The notes under the pieces: model-generated
The model's database searches: none
What the model saw: the letters and a program-made list of their open reading frames with translations, nothing else
Told to the model about the DNA's origin: nothing
Part shown: in pieces, positions 1 through 10,162 of the stretch
Position numbering within the stretch: position 1 is the stretch's first letter
Layout: each line of letters begins with the position of its first letter
Assembly (NCBI GenBank): GCA_024516035.1
Contig: CM044961.1
Span: 7,805,796-7,869,795 of the forward strand
Length of the DNA: 64,000 bases
Source of the DNA: Bactericera cockerelli
Lineage: Eukaryota; Arthropoda; Insecta; Hemiptera; Triozidae
Reading direction: 5' to 3'
Position numbers and translations under genes: made by a program

Positions 1-1395
1 AATTACCCCGGGGAATTTAAATGCTTGGAAAAAGGGGTTTGGTTTAAAAAAGGAACTTTAAAAACCCCGGTTGTTGGACCCCCCGGGGGTTTGTTTCATT
101 TTTTTATTTAAAAAATTTTTGGGCCCTTTTAAAAAAGAAAATACCCCTGGAAAAAAATTGGCCCCCCCCCGGTTTTTTTGTTTAAAGGGGGAAAACAAAT
201 TTAAAAAACAAAAGGGGGGAAGAGTTTTTTAATGAGGTCTTTTTTTTCCCGAAAATTTTAAAATTTAACCCCGAAAAAAATTTTTAAAGCCCGGAACTAA
301 AAACCCCTTAAACCCACCCCTTTTGTAATAAGGGGGGGCGGGTAGGGAACTCCTTTTATTCGGACTTGGAATTGCACCAATTTCCAAAGAACCAAAGGTA
401 AACGTTTTACCTACGAATTTTCCCGGAAAGGAAACCGGGGGCGGCCTTTAAAACCCCGGGGGCTTCACAAAGGGGTTTGCAAAATTCCCGGGTTGGGCCA
501 AAAACCCCTCGCCTTTAAATTTTTTTAAAATTTTTAAAAAGGTTAAAATTCCCCGAACAATTTTGTTTTTAAAAAAATTTAAAAAAGAAAAATTTGGAAA
601 AAAAAATAAAAATTCCCCGCCCCAAAAAAGGCGGGGGTTTTTTTGGAATTTTTACCCCAACCCCCCCCCTTGGGGGTTTTTTCCTTTTCACCCTTCCCTT
701 TTACGAGGGATAAGGCCCTTTTTAAAAACCGTTGTTAACTTTTAAACCCCAAAGGGTTAAAAAAACGGCATTGAAAGAACCTCCCCTAGCCTTTCCGGTT
801 TAATTTTTTAAAAATAAAAACACCTTTTTTTTTAAAAATTTTTCCCCTTTAAGGGGGGGAAATTTTTGAGATTTTAACCTTTCCAAACTTTTTTTTTCCC
901 TTTTTTTTAAAAGGCCTAACCGGAAATTTTTTAATTGGAGCCAATTTTTTTCTTCTTTCTGGTAAAACGTTATACAACCAATTAAACCCCGATTGGGAAT
1001 TTTGTAAAACCGGAAATTAAAAGAAACCCTTGAAAATTTGGGGGTTAAAATTTGTGGGGTTTTTTTTTAAAAAAAATGCCCACAATGGCGCCCCAAAAAG
1101 GTAATTTTCAAAGAAGGGTTAAAAGAAGTTTTCCCCCGCCATATTCCCTTTTCCCCCGTTTTTTTTTCCCCCTCCGCACCTAGAAGGGGTTTTTTTTTTC
1201 CCGCCCTTCCGGGGGAAAAAATTTAAAAGATCCCTTAAAAAAAAAATTTCCCAAGTTTCATTTTTCCCAAAAAATTCCCCCGTGATTTTCCCCAGATTTT
1301 TTAAATTTACGAGGTTTTTAAATTTTTTCAATTAGAAGGTCTTTTTCCCCTTTTTTTTCAAGGAAATTTTTTTTGATGGGGGGGAACCAAAGGGC
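1..1395. other. Homopolymer-smeared low-quality sequence
   Basis: Almost every base here sits in a run of two to eight identical bases (stacked runs of A, C, G and T), a texture seen nowhere else in the window. It ends sharply near 1395, where an ordinary tSINE-G fragment begins. This is how a badly base-called read end or uncorrected homopolymer error looks. Short ORFs in it (563-745, 1119-1331) are not credible. Confidence 0.8.
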
Positions 1396-1436
1396 GGGGT
1401 TATTTTCTTCGGCAATCTCTTCCACCCAACTCCATA
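1393..1436 (-). repeat. tSINE-G fragment
   Basis: Contains the reverse of the G-body signature (GGAAGAGATTGCC ... AACCCCGCCC). Only about 40 bp remain. From here to 1758 the sequence is AT-rich with no recognisable feature. Confidence 0.6.
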
Positions 1437-1758
1437 TAAGATTTTGAATACATAATAATGGCACTTCATCGAGCGAGCTACTGAGGACTTTGTCTAATGT
1501 CTATGATATAGTCTAACTGTCAAACACATCAGCATTAAAAAGCTAACAGTCATCGTAATGACCTCACTGGAGCACAATCAAAGACCACTTAATTATTAAT
1601 ACTTTTTTTAGCCGTTTCAAGTCTTTTTCAACCTTCGTATATTAGGACTTCGTACTCAAAAAAGCTGTAAATTATATATTAGCATCCATTTTTTCTTCTG
1701 CTGGTAATGCTGCTACTATATTTGCAGCATTACCAAACTGTATGATATTTTCGTATAT

Positions 1759-1893
1759 TAAGGGCGGAATTAATAGACAACATTAATAACTTAAGTCGTT
1801 GGTAAGTGTCGGTTTTCCCTATCAAACACAGTACGCAATCCGTGACTTAGCGCCACAGAGGTATTACAAAGACGTCTATTAATTTCGCCCTAA
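1759..1893. mobile_element. Small TIR element (MITE)
   Basis: About 20-bp inverted ends: TTAAGGGCGGAATTAATAGA on the left, and on the right the complement of a near-identical sequence (TTAGGGCGAAATTAATAGAC). The ~95-bp interior has no ORF. The superfamily cannot be assigned because the target duplication is unclear. The flank 1894-2308 shows nothing recognisable. Confidence 0.65.
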
Positions 1894-2308
1894 GTGTTGC
1901 GGAGCTCTAGCTTGCCTATAATCCTTGGCCCCACAGTTGCGTGCCATGCCGCAGTGGTCCTCATTTCGATACTCGGTTTGTTCCGAACACACATTCAGCT
2001 AAAAAATTAAGGAGAACGAGGTCGATAAAAAAATAAATCGTCCATTATTGTTTCAACAGTTCGCTGTGTTTTTACTTGCTCCAGATGTATGTATATTGGG
2101 CGCTATGTAGTTGTGTTTCCATCTTTCAATTCGACGAATGTGTACAGTTTCCTTTCAATTTGATTACATCAGTGTTATTTATTGATGGCGAAAGAACGAA
2201 GAAATATAACGATTCTGGTGCCAAAACAACTACACTCGTATCAACATAACGTATGCGCATTTTAAGTTAAATTAACAGAAAAAAATGCCCTCATTAAATA
2301 ATTAAAAA

Positions 2309-2472
2309 AAAAAACCCGCCCTTTAGTTAGGACCTATGTTTCTATATATTTTTCTATTCTTTTTCATTTTTATTGTATATATTGTTTCCATTTTTTTCAC
2401 TGTTAATATAATTATTTGAACTGTACATATCTCCATTTATATCTAATAAAGTGTTGAATAATAATAATTATT
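2309..2472 (+). repeat. tSINE-G 3' body, 5'-truncated
   Basis: Begins inside the G body (CCCGCCCTTTAGTTAGGAC), runs through the T-rich middle and ends at AATAAAGTGTTGAATAATAAT, the usual G 3' end with an AAT-type microsatellite tail. Confidence 0.7.
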
Positions 2473-2560
2473 TGTTCTTAATTTTTCTTACTAACTTATT
2501 TTCTTACGTTTAACGTTAGAGAATAAGTCAGTTGTTGCTGTCAGTCAGTAGTGCCGTCAT

Positions 2561-2612
2561 TGATGAGGTTGGTTGGTTTTTGCACTTCTACTGCCCACAC
2601 TTTACGGCTAAT
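2561..2612 (-). repeat. tSINE-C 3' fragment
   Basis: GAGGTTGGTTGGTTTT followed by TTTACGGCT matches the reverse of the C 3' region seen complete at 33480-33690. Confidence 0.5.
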
Positions 2613-2683
2613 AAGAACCCTGTTGAGAGCGCAAACGATTTGTGTTATTGTCTTTTGGTCTGACATGGCAGGTACCTGTTTAA

Positions 2684-2765
2684 TAACACTCTTCAGTGGA
2701 AGGTAACCACCAGGCGCGGTTCGTGCTCAAAGCATTTTCTACCACCTAACCCCTCGTCATTTAAC
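2684..2765 (-). repeat. tSINE-A tail fragment
   Basis: Carries AGTGGAAGGTAACCACCAGG and the AGCATTTTCTACCACCTAAC block found at the end of every tSINE-A copy. The tRNA-like head is missing. Confidence 0.7.
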
Positions 2766-2779
2766 ATTAATGTAATTTT

Positions 2780-2877
2780 TTTTAAGATGAGTGTTTCAGT
2801 CTTTTTTATTTCGTAGCCATGAAACAGGAGCTATTGTAGACGCTTGTGGTCTGTGTTGTAGCCTGCCCATCCCGTTT
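2780..2877 (-). repeat. tSINE-E 3' fragment
   Basis: Reverse of the E 3' end: a T-run, AAGATGAGTGTTTCA, then GTAGCCATGAAACAGGAGCT. Truncated before the tRNA-Gly-like head. The stretch 2880-3004 is AT-rich with no recognisable family. Confidence 0.7.
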
Positions 2878-3004
2878 AATGTCGCAAGTTATTAATCTGG
2901 TATATCATCACTTGACCAGCTATGATATACCATGACATGACAAACCATCAGATCAGATATTATACCATTTTTGATATTTCAGACATGGTAAACCATCTGC
3001 TATG

Positions 3005-3162
3005 GTCTGGTTGGGGGACTATAAACAGGGAGTAGACCAGCATTGGCTTGGTTCTGGGGGTCCTTCTCAATTATTAGCCTCCTTGTAAAGACAGTGGTAT
3101 TAAAAGGGTCATTCCTCCACTGTCTGGCTACCATTGTTCACAATGACGCCACCCTATGATGA
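3005..3162 (+). mobile_element. Element F, one 5' monomer
   Basis: Starts at the F 5' monomer (GTCTGGTTGGGGGACTATAA) and runs to CGCCACCCTATGATGA, the 3' end shared by all F copies. About 158 bp, non-coding, no tRNA-like A or B box. Confidence 0.75.
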
Positions 3163-3257
3163 AACTATCTGCTAACAGGAGAATGGGTGAAGATGTGCTG
3201 TTGTCCACTGTTGGGATTTGCTACTAAAGTTTTTTTTAAAAAAAACGCACAAGATTT

Positions 3258-3289
3258 TTTTATTTTAAATAGATTACATAAAATTTATT
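3258..3289 (-). promoter_or_regulatory. Candidate polyadenylation signals of the Cys-tail gene
   Basis: Two AATAAA hexamers on the minus strand lie 75-105 bp downstream of the 3362 stop codon, and no other gene is nearby. Confidence 0.45.
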
Positions 3290-3361
3290 ACAACACACTT
3301 TCCACACATCAAAACGACTCTCAAACACAAACATGTCAGCATGCTCTGGCCACGGCAACTC

Positions 3362-3664
3362 TTATCCGATCTTGACGCGGTAGTACCGGCCGCACCCGCA
3401 GCAGCCGCCGCCGCAACAGTCTGAGGCGCAGCCGCCGCAGAGGTTGGTGGCCAGGGGAATGAAGCATTCGGCCCGGGCCGCCTTCACCATAGAGGCCAGG
3501 AGGAGCTTGAGGGAGTCTGCGGGGAGGTTACAAGAGCCGCGCAGTGCGGTCACTATCGCCTCCTCGCTGATGAAATTGTTGGCTGAGCCGCTGAGCTGCC
3601 GCATAGTCTCCACAAGTTTGAACTCGATTAGATGCGCTTGCTGGTCCTGACTGTACATAGCCAT
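3362..3664 (-). CDS. Intronless 100-residue protein with Cys/Gly-rich tail
   Basis: I do not recognise this protein. The ORF is clearly GC-richer than its AT-rich surroundings, uses many GCC/GCG/GGC codons and has one obvious ATG after an A-rich leader, which argues for a real gene. There is no signal peptide. Residues 1-75 look like a compact, mainly helical domain. Residues 76-92 form a tail with three cysteine pairs or singles spaced by glycines (CGGC, DCC, CCGCG), followed by a basic aromatic end RYYRVKIG. The cysteine tail could bind metal or form disulphides; that is inference. On the minus strand, AATAAA-type signals lie 75-105 bp after the stop (complements of 3284-3289 and 3258-3263), consistent with a short 3' UTR. 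The ORF on the opposite strand (3444-3650) is its shadow. Confidence 0.7.
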   Translation of the reverse strand: MAMYSQDQQAHLIEFKLVETMRQLSGSANNFISEEAIVTALRGSCNLPADSLKLLLASMVKAARAECFIPLATNLCGGCASDCCGGGCCGCGRYYRVKIG

Positions 3665-3838
3665 TTTTCTTTTTTCAAGTTAGAGATTTTCGATGGTAAA
3701 ATTCACAGACAGTTAGAAATTTAAAATACTTCAGGAAGCACTGAACTGAAGTGATTGAATGAAATTTGGTTACTAATACTGACGCGTAGCAATTTTGAGA
3801 AGAGCCGGCCAGTATTTGAGCCAGCCAGTATCGACTGC

Positions 3839-3935
3839 GAAATTACTAATGCCAGTCGCTGAAGTTGAGCAACGTCCAGTGAAGTAAGGTCTTGGATGGG
3901 TTTCCAGCGAGTGTACGATAGAACTCCCTTTAGAA
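3839..3935 (+). repeat. 5S-SINE H remnant
   Basis: Contains TGAAGTTGAGCAACGTCCAG (5S box-A region) and GGATGGGTTTCCAGCGA, the box-C start fused by deletion to the SINE core. Confidence 0.6.
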
Positions 3936-4144
3936 TGACCTAGATGTTAGAAAGATGTTAGCAAACAAAAAAAAATCCATCGATTAATATTAAAAAAATC
4001 TCAAAAACTAATACCAAAATTATTATTATTAAATCTTCGAAAAGATATAAAAACAAATTAATTATAACAACAACAAAAAATTACACAAATTAGGACACAA
4101 TACAAACAAGAAAAACAGAAAGGATAAATGCACAAACATGTCCT

Positions 4145-4240
4145 AACTAAAGTCGGGGTTATTGCCCTCCGACACACTCTTCCACCCAACTCTTGCATGT
4201 GTTCATAATCGAGCTCCGTATCTTAAGCTCATCCCACCCA
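4145..4240 (-). repeat. Two tSINE-G fragments
   Basis: The reversed G-body signature (GGGGTTATTGCC, CTCTTCCACCCAAC) appears at 4153-4195 and its last part again near 4230. Apart from this, 3936-4528 holds pyrimidine-rich sequence and no credible gene; the ORF at 4245-4526 looks like chance. Confidence 0.5.
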
Positions 4241-4526
4241 ACCCTTGCTTGTGTTCATAAATCCAGCTCTGTATCTTAAGCTCATCAGGTCTAGAGCATC
4301 ATCAATAAAAACTCCGTTCCACTCCCGCAGTTATTTCCACTTCCACAGTCATCAACGGATGAGGAAGCATCGGGGGCAATCACATCCATCAATCACAGTC
4401 CCACGTTCGACAAGACGACATCCACTCTTCCTCTGTCCATCTATGGCATCCCTTCTTCTCACTTCTCTGATTCTTTTAACCTCTTCCTGTGTTCATTCCT
4501 TCCTCTCACATCTCTTATTCTTCTAA

Positions 4527-4528
<2 letters not shown>

Positions 4529-4562
<34 letters not shown>

Positions 4563-4735
4563 CGTAGCCATGAAACAGGAGCTACTGTAAACGCTTGTGG
4601 TCTGTGTTGTAGCCTGTCCATCCCGTAGTATGCCTCCCCTCTGATGGGCGAGAATTAACACAATACTTCCCATTTAGGTGCTGGGTCAACACGAGCGCAC
4701 CGGAAGGTATCCCTTACAAACAATTGTAACCAACT
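4529..4735 (-). mobile_element. tSINE-E copy with 34-nt poly(T)
   Basis: On the minus strand it runs from near CAATTGTTTGTAAGGGATAC through the E body to TTTCATGGCTACGAA and ends in a 34-base poly(A), here a T-run at 4529-4562. The long unbroken tail suggests recent insertion. The tRNA-Gly-like head is missing. Confidence 0.75.
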
Positions 4736-4872
4736 TAAGAATACAAATGACCGATCTTACTCCGTCCATTCCTTCTACATCATCCCTTCCTCTCCCATCT
4801 CTTATTCTTCTAACCTAATCCTCTTCCTCTGATGTCCATTCCTTCTTCTTTTCCTCTCACATCATTTTTAAA

Positions 4873-5060
4873 AGTTGGGTGGAAGAGATTGCCGTGGGCA
4901 ACAACCTCGCCCTTTAGTTAGGACATATCTGTATGTATTTTTTTTTCTTATCTATTGTTAACATTGTTTCCATTTTTTTCTTTTCTTTGTAATTGTTATT
5001 TGTGCTGTATACGTATACATACTATACATACACATAATTATGTCTGTTGTCTAATTAATA
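4873..5060 (+). repeat. tSINE-G body
   Basis: Begins GTTGGGTGGAAGAGATTGCC, continues through CGCCCTTTAGTTAGGACATA and the T-rich middle, and ends in AAT/TAAT repeats. The tRNA head is not present. Confidence 0.7.
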
Positions 5061-5104
5061 ATTATAATATAAATTATCCCCTTATTAAACACATCCTATT
5101 TTTC

Positions 5105-6260
5105 TTCTGATGATGATGATGATGATGTAGGGAAAAAGAGGAGTCTAGAAGTAGGTAAAGAGGAAGGAGGAGGAAAGGGAGAAGAAGGGGAAAGTGAAAG
5201 GGGGAGAGAAAGCACAAGAAGGAGGAGAAGAAAGGAAACAGAAGAACCTCTCCTGAACTTCCACCCATCTAGGGATGCTTCACCATCCAATAAATATTAG
5301 AAACTCTTCACTCTTCCGACGAATCATCAGTCTATTTCCGGTGGCTGACTTTTGAATTTTATACGCAATAAAAGTACATTTTTTGTACACATTCTTTCTT
5401 TCTTCCAATAATGAGAACGGACTGAATGAAGATATATTATTCGCGTTTTCAAGTGTAGTTTCAAGTTGGGAAGGGGGAAAAAATCCGAAAATTGAGGAGA
5501 GATGGTTCTGGGAAAAGAAGCACGAAAAAGATATTCCAATTGCTGATGTAAATAACAAAAAGCGAACAAAAAAAAATCTGCTGATTGTAAACTCTTTTCA
5601 TGAAGAAGAAGAAAGAGGAGGAGGAGGAGAAAGAGGAGGAGGAGGAGGAGAAAGAGGAGGTGGAGGGGAAAGAGATGGAGGATGAGGAGGAGTAGAAGAA
5701 GGATGGAGAGGAGGAGAAGGTGGAGGAGTAGGAGGAAGAAGGAGGAGGAGGAAAAGGAGGATGAAGAGGAGGAGTAGGAGGAGAAGGAGGAAGAAGAAGA
5801 GAAAGTAAGGTAAATAGAGGTAAGAAGATTTTGTCTCACAATTCATGTTCAAATTTAGCGTTTTCATTTTTTTTTTCTCGATTACGGCAAAGTTGATGAG
5901 AAGAGAAAGAGTAGAAGAAGGTGGAAAAAAGAGGAGAGGATCTGAGAAGTGAAACGGATGAAAAATCCGAAGGGAAGAGAAAAACAGGAGAAGGCTAAAG
6001 CTCACTCGACCCTAAAAAATCTGAAGTTCTCAGTATGATACTCAAGGATTTAATGAGAAAAATACGAGAGAGATATATATAAAGGAAGAGAAAGAGAGGG
6101 AGGGAAAGAAAGGGTATATTGGGAGAGAGGAATAGAATGTAAGATATAGGGCAGAGAGAGAGGGGAGAAGAGAGAAGATATATTTGGAGAGGATGAGGGA
6201 AATGATATATTGGGAGAGAGGGAGGAGAGAAAAGATAATGATTGCGAGAAGAAATGGTTC
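5105..6260 (+). repeat. (GAT)n and purine-rich (GGA)n/(GA)n tract
   Basis: A (GAT)n run at 5108-5128 is followed by GGA/GAA-rich blocks at 5130-5250, 5600-5815 and 6060-6250 with mixed sequence between. The reverse-strand Ser/Leu/Pro ORFs here are translations of pyrimidine repeats and do not indicate a gene. From 6261 to 6560 I see only AT-rich sequence. Confidence 0.75.
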
Positions 6261-6560
6261 AGTATGGACAACTCTTGACCTGTAGTCTTCTATTTCCCGA
6301 CTTCTTGAAATTCCTCTACTCTACATCCATCATAATCCTACACGAAATATTAGAAAACTGAAAAAATGGTAAAATATTTGTATGCGATTGAATGCTACTT
6401 TTTTTAAAACTATATGTAATATATCAAACTTATCATGATCATTAATTAAATAAATTAAAATATTTTTTATTTATTTTAATGCCAACTTTCGTAACAGTTA
6501 TTATTTCATAATGAATACAACCATATTCATACTACTATTATAATTTAAAGCACCCTATAA

Positions 6561-6730
6561 CAGTGGAGGACCATAAACAGGGAGTAGACCAGCAGTCTGG
6601 CTGGGGGACTGTTAACAGGGAGTAGACCAGCATTGGCTTGGTTCTGGGGGCCCTTGTCAATTATTAGCCTCCTAGTAAAGATTCTTCCACTGTCTGGCTA
6701 CCATCGACGATGACGCCACCCTATAATGAT
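6561..6730 (+). mobile_element. Element F, two 5' monomers
   Basis: Two head-to-tail copies of the monomer (ACTATAAACAGGGAGTAGAC with slight changes) precede a slightly deleted body ending GACGCCACCCTATAATGATG. Confidence 0.75.
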
Positions 6731-6844
6731 GATAACAGTGAAGTTGCGATATGTTAAACTTCGGGAGATATTAGAATATCCAGGTATTTCTAGATGTATC
6801 AGTACTGGTAGGATACGTGTATTTAGTTAGTTTTACAAGATGGT

Positions 6845-6975
6845 ATGGACACAAACTCAAATTAATGAGGAAAAATTCATGCACTGGGTGAGGTTTGAAC
6901 CAAGTGATCTTTGCGCTACCAGACTAGCGCGTCTGGATTACCAGACTAGCCCGTTAACCACTTGATTAACAGTTT
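6845..6975 (-). repeat. tSINE-A head and middle
   Basis: Reverse copy carrying the tRNA-like head (CTAGCGCGTT and a decayed B box GGTTTGAACC) and the AATTCATGCACTGGG motif. The head is partly duplicated. The stretch 6976-7235 shows nothing recognisable. Confidence 0.65.
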
Positions 6976-7235
6976 TACAAGATGGTACTGATGCTGCAAA
7001 GTGCACATACATACGACATAGATAGTAGAGCACCAAGTCATCCAAGTGATCCTATTTGGTCACGTTCTTGGCAAAATCGCGGACTAATTCTCAAAGGTTA
7101 GACACCGTGAGATAATGCTGGTCTTCCACTGGAATGCACCCAAATGAGCTCAAGAATGAATTCTATAGTGCTATTCGTTCTTATCAGAAGTGCTGTTAGG
7201 GACAGAAACACAATGCATCAGAAATGCATTGTATT

Positions 7236-7302
7236 TCTGTATAAGGGTTGGGTGGAAGAGTTTGCCATAGGTAATAAATAACCCGCGACCTTTAGTTAGA
7301 AC
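7236..7302 (+). repeat. tSINE-G fragment
   Basis: GGGTTGGGTGGAAGAGTTTGCC through CCTTTAGTTAGAAC; the rest of the body is missing. Confidence 0.6.
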
Positions 7303-7515
7303 AGTGGTCCTCAACCGGGCTGCCGTGAGATTTAGAAAACATCAATTAAATTTTGGTGTTTTTAAAATTTTGGAGTTTTTCATGTAAGAAAACAATGAAA
7401 GATTTTGTGATTTTTTGACAAATGATGAGTGGAAAACTAAATTGGCCTATTTACTTGACGTTTTTCATCATCGTGAATACTCTCAATACAGGCCTGCAAG
7501 ATCCCTCTGACTGTT

Positions 7516-7575
7516 TTACTTCCGAGAAATTTCTAATTTTAGAAATCGGAAGTATTGTGTTCGTTTTTGTAAAAT
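7516..7575 (+). mobile_element. HP-J terminal hairpin plus start of body
   Basis: TTACTTCCG ... CGGAAGT folds into a near-perfect hairpin of about 16 bp. It is followed by ATTGTGTTCGTTTTTGTAAA, as at 9307. The stretch from 7576 to the gene at 7992 has no other recognised feature and must contain that gene's promoter; I see no convincing TATA box. Confidence 0.65.
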
Positions 7576-7991
7576 ACCCCTACAATAGATTGTACTAGAA
7601 TTCAGTCCCAATTGTCCCCTTTTGCTGTTAGAAGAGAAATCTCCCTACCACAACAATAGAACCTACTAGAATTCAGCCCCAATGGGCTACCAGCACGCAT
7701 GTTATTGTCGTTGTTGATGATACGCGCGTTAATTAGCGTTTTTAATGTCCCTCGCTTTAGATAATGATTTACAACTGAGCGGAAAACTGAGTCACTTTTC
7801 AGCGGGGATAAACAGTTTTCCAGTCATTCCAAGTTCACTAACACACAGAACCTGACAAAAGTAACAAACGGGTTGCGATCTGCACATGTAGTTTCAACGA
7901 AGTTACTTCAAGTTTAAAAAATAAAATAAAAGAAAACAAGAAAATTTGTAGTGTGAAAAAAACAATTCTCAAGATTCAAAAAGTTTGCAAA

Positions 7992-8048
7992 ATGGCTGCT
8001 ATAAAAAAGTTCATGATTGTGTGTCTGATCGTTCTATGTACGATGGAG
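7992..8048 (+). CDS. Exon 1 (signal peptide) of the secreted protein
   Basis: Nineteen codons from ATG to GAG, followed by the donor GTAAGT at 8049. Its hydrophobic core is what makes the downstream ORF a secreted protein. The 521-bp intron is AT-rich. Confidence 0.6.
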
Positions 8049-9265
8049 GTAAGTGAATTTAAGTTTTAATTATATGTGGTTCTACGTTTGACCATTTTTA
8101 TCACAGCACTGAAGTGTTGAGGTAAAAATTAAAACTATAATTACCTTTGTAAAGAGACTAGAGTTTACATTTTGTTCTAGCATTTAATCGTCATTCACAG
8201 GTTTTTCTTATTTCTTCGGAGATTTTTCAAGAACATTAAGAGGAAAAAGCATAGAAAGTCATATGCTCTTTAAAAACTTGAGTGTAAAAGTTAAGTATAA
8301 CTTCTCGCTCCGAGGTCTGGTCAAACCGTAAGTTCGTCACCACCAGGAGACGAGTTTTATTATTTTTTATCGCAGAATCAAAGCCCCATTTATATAAAAT
8401 GATAATAATAATTAAGCCTGATCCAATTATTCTATTTTGGTATCAACGTCCTTATTTTGGTTTACCAGGAGGAAGGTTTCTCACTCCATTCGTTGGGACT
8501 CAGTTGTACTAAGAAATAGAGCATTTACAAACAAAGCTCAAGTGACCCCAATTTTCTCAAACGTTTCAGGTAAGTCTAGGCGCCCCGACAATGGAGTACG
8601 TTGTAGCAGTAGACCAACGCAACAATCAGCCGTACATTCCTTTCCTGCGTTCTGCCTCGGACTTCTTCCGCAATCACATATTCGACTATAGTCGCTTTTT
8701 CCAATTTCCTTCTGCATCCTCAACATCCAACAGCCTTTATCAACAACCAGGGAGTCAAGGCTACCCTTTCCAACCATCCGTTGACAGTGCCGGCAACGCG
8801 GGTGCTCAGGCACTCGCCTCAACATCCCATTTCCTCAACAACGGCCTCAGCAGTGCTGGGACGCTCGCAGCGGACACGGCTCACGGTCTCATAAACACTC
8901 CGCTGGAGTTGGCGAAAGGTTTCCTAAACCAACTGCCGTCAATGCCCACGACCGTGCAACTCCCGGACGGAACCCATGTGAGTGTACCACCGCCGCCACC
9001 TCTAGGGCAATCAGGACTGCCACTACAACCAGCTCAAGTCCCAGCAGCTCTGGCCCAGTTGGCGTCAAACCTTCCACTCGGGGCCAATGCCCAGCAGTCT
9101 GCAGCCACAGCAACGGCTGCAGCACCCAACCCTGCGTTGCCTCAACCTCCTCTGGTGGCCCCGGCGGCCGCTGCTGCTTCTGCCACGGCTGATGCGGGAG
9201 CTCCAGTGCCTGCTCCTCTTGCTAGTCCTCCGTCATCTGCAACAGCTACATCGGCTACTGGATAA
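7992..9265 (+). CDS. Secreted Ala/Pro-rich protein, two exons, 250 residues
   Basis: I do not recognise the family. Coding exons: 7992-8048 and 8570-9265. Exon 1 encodes 19 residues starting MAAIKKFMIVCLIVLCT and ends at a consensus donor (GAG then GTAAGTG). Exon 2 begins after a pyrimidine-rich CAG acceptor at 8569 in the same phase, giving VSLGAPT before the internal Met at 8591. Together they form a textbook signal peptide: Lys-containing start, hydrophobic core, likely cleavage after VSLG. The mature protein starts with an aromatic-rich segment (FFRNHIFDYSRFFQF), has a Ser/Gln/Asn stretch, a central amphipathic Ala/Leu region, a VPPPPPLG turn, then a low-complexity Ala/Pro/Gln/Thr tail of about 80 residues. 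Composition suggests a cuticle, salivary or other extracellular structural role, by inference only. Exon 2 is much GC-richer than its flanks. An annotation starting at 8591 would miss the signal peptide. Confidence 0.7.
8570..9265 (+). CDS. Exon 2 of the secreted protein
   Basis: Open from the acceptor at 8569 to TAA at 9263-9265. The frame stays open for 231 codons and shows strong third-position G/C use. An alternative acceptor at 8468 would hit an in-frame TAG after 16 codons in the phase of exon 1, so 8570 is preferred. Confidence 0.65.
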   Translation, partial: VSLGAPTMEYVVAVDQRNNQPYIPFLRSASDFFRNHIFDYSRFFQFPSASSTSNSLYQQPGSQGYPFQPSVDSAGNAGAQALASTSHFLNNGLSSAGTLAADTAHGLINTPLELAKGFLNQLPSMPTTVQLPDGTHVSVPPPPPLGQSGLPLQPAQVPAALAQLASNLPLGANAQQSAATATAAAPNPALPQPPLVAPAAAAASATADAGAPVPAPLASPPSSATATSATG

Positions 9266-9306
9266 ATCTTTTATTTCTTATGCACATTAGTTGATCTTTT
9301 CTTTAT

Positions 9307-9440
9307 TTTACTTCCGAGAAATTTCTAATATTAGAAATCGGAAGTATTGTGTTCGTTTTTGTAAAAAAAAAATAAGATTTTTTTGCTCCGATTTCAATTT
9401 TTTTCATATTTCCGGACGTTCCATAACCTCCTGAGTTTTT
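9307..9440 (+). mobile_element. HP-J element, hairpin and ~100 bp of body
   Basis: Same hairpin as 7516 with loop ATTTCTAATATTAGAAAT, then ATTGTGTTCGTTTTTGTAAA and a further AT-rich body with TTTCCGGACGTTCCATAACC. It lies about 40 bp past the stop of the secreted-protein gene, possibly within its 3' UTR. The ORF at 9450-9647 is probably chance. Confidence 0.6.
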
Positions 9441-9814
9441 TCTTTCAAAATGGATCTTTGTTGCATATTATGCCATCAAACTCATCACCTTGGTTTTTAT
9501 TGGACCTATTGTTATATATTGATATTTGATCTCTTCTTTCTATGTTCTGAATTAATTAATATTTTTTTTCTTTCTACCACCATAAACTTTGATGGTGTCA
9601 CGAGATCAGTTCCACTGACTACAATGTTGATGGACGTTAGAATTTAGTTTTAATTTTTTGATAATGGAATTTTGTGGAAAAAAAACTCCATAATTTACTG
9701 TCTTCTTGTTCAAATTTAGGTTGAACACATGAACAGTAACAGCAAGGATAAGTGGTAAGATATGAGCAGTCGTGACTGCCTTTTTACATTTTTACTAAAA
9801 AGAAGTATTTTCTA

Positions 9815-9915
9815 CAACCTACCCCTCTTTTATTGTTAATTTAACAAAAAATGTTTATGTTAATTTAACTGAAAATGTAATTGTTAATTTCACTAATAAT
9901 GTTATTTTAACTAAA
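9815..9915 (+). repeat. Degenerate short tandem repeat
   Basis: Variants of TGTTAATTTAACTAAAAATG repeat about four times with a period of 20-25 bp, just after a possible tSINE-A scrap (TATTTTCTACAACCTACCCC). Confidence 0.5.
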
Positions 9916-10162
9916 TGCGGAAAGTCCACTCATAAGATGGGACTGTTCGCAGTTGATATCTTGGCTATTTTGTATACAAACTAGCTTCATCAAAAAGTGG
10001 GCGTATTAAAGACTTTGCAAACTGTTCACTAAAGGTTATTCGATTTTTTTATAGTATGTTTTTTTATCAAGAATATTGTTACAGAAAAATATGCTTGGAA
10101 ATAAATATGCAATTTACCACTATTTTTTTGCAAAAATATCTGTAACATTACCTGTAAGGGTG

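Noticed and set aside
563..1331. ORFs in the first 1.4 kb
   Set aside because: They lie in homopolymer-smeared sequence that is probably erroneous.
5108..5128. Hammerhead core CTGATGA
   Set aside because: Part of a (GAT)n run; no stem II or GAAA follows.
8469..8569. Extra coding exon between the signal-peptide exon and exon 2
   Set aside because: In the phase set by exon 1 it reaches a TAG after 16 codons; the direct 8048-8570 junction gives a complete signal peptide.
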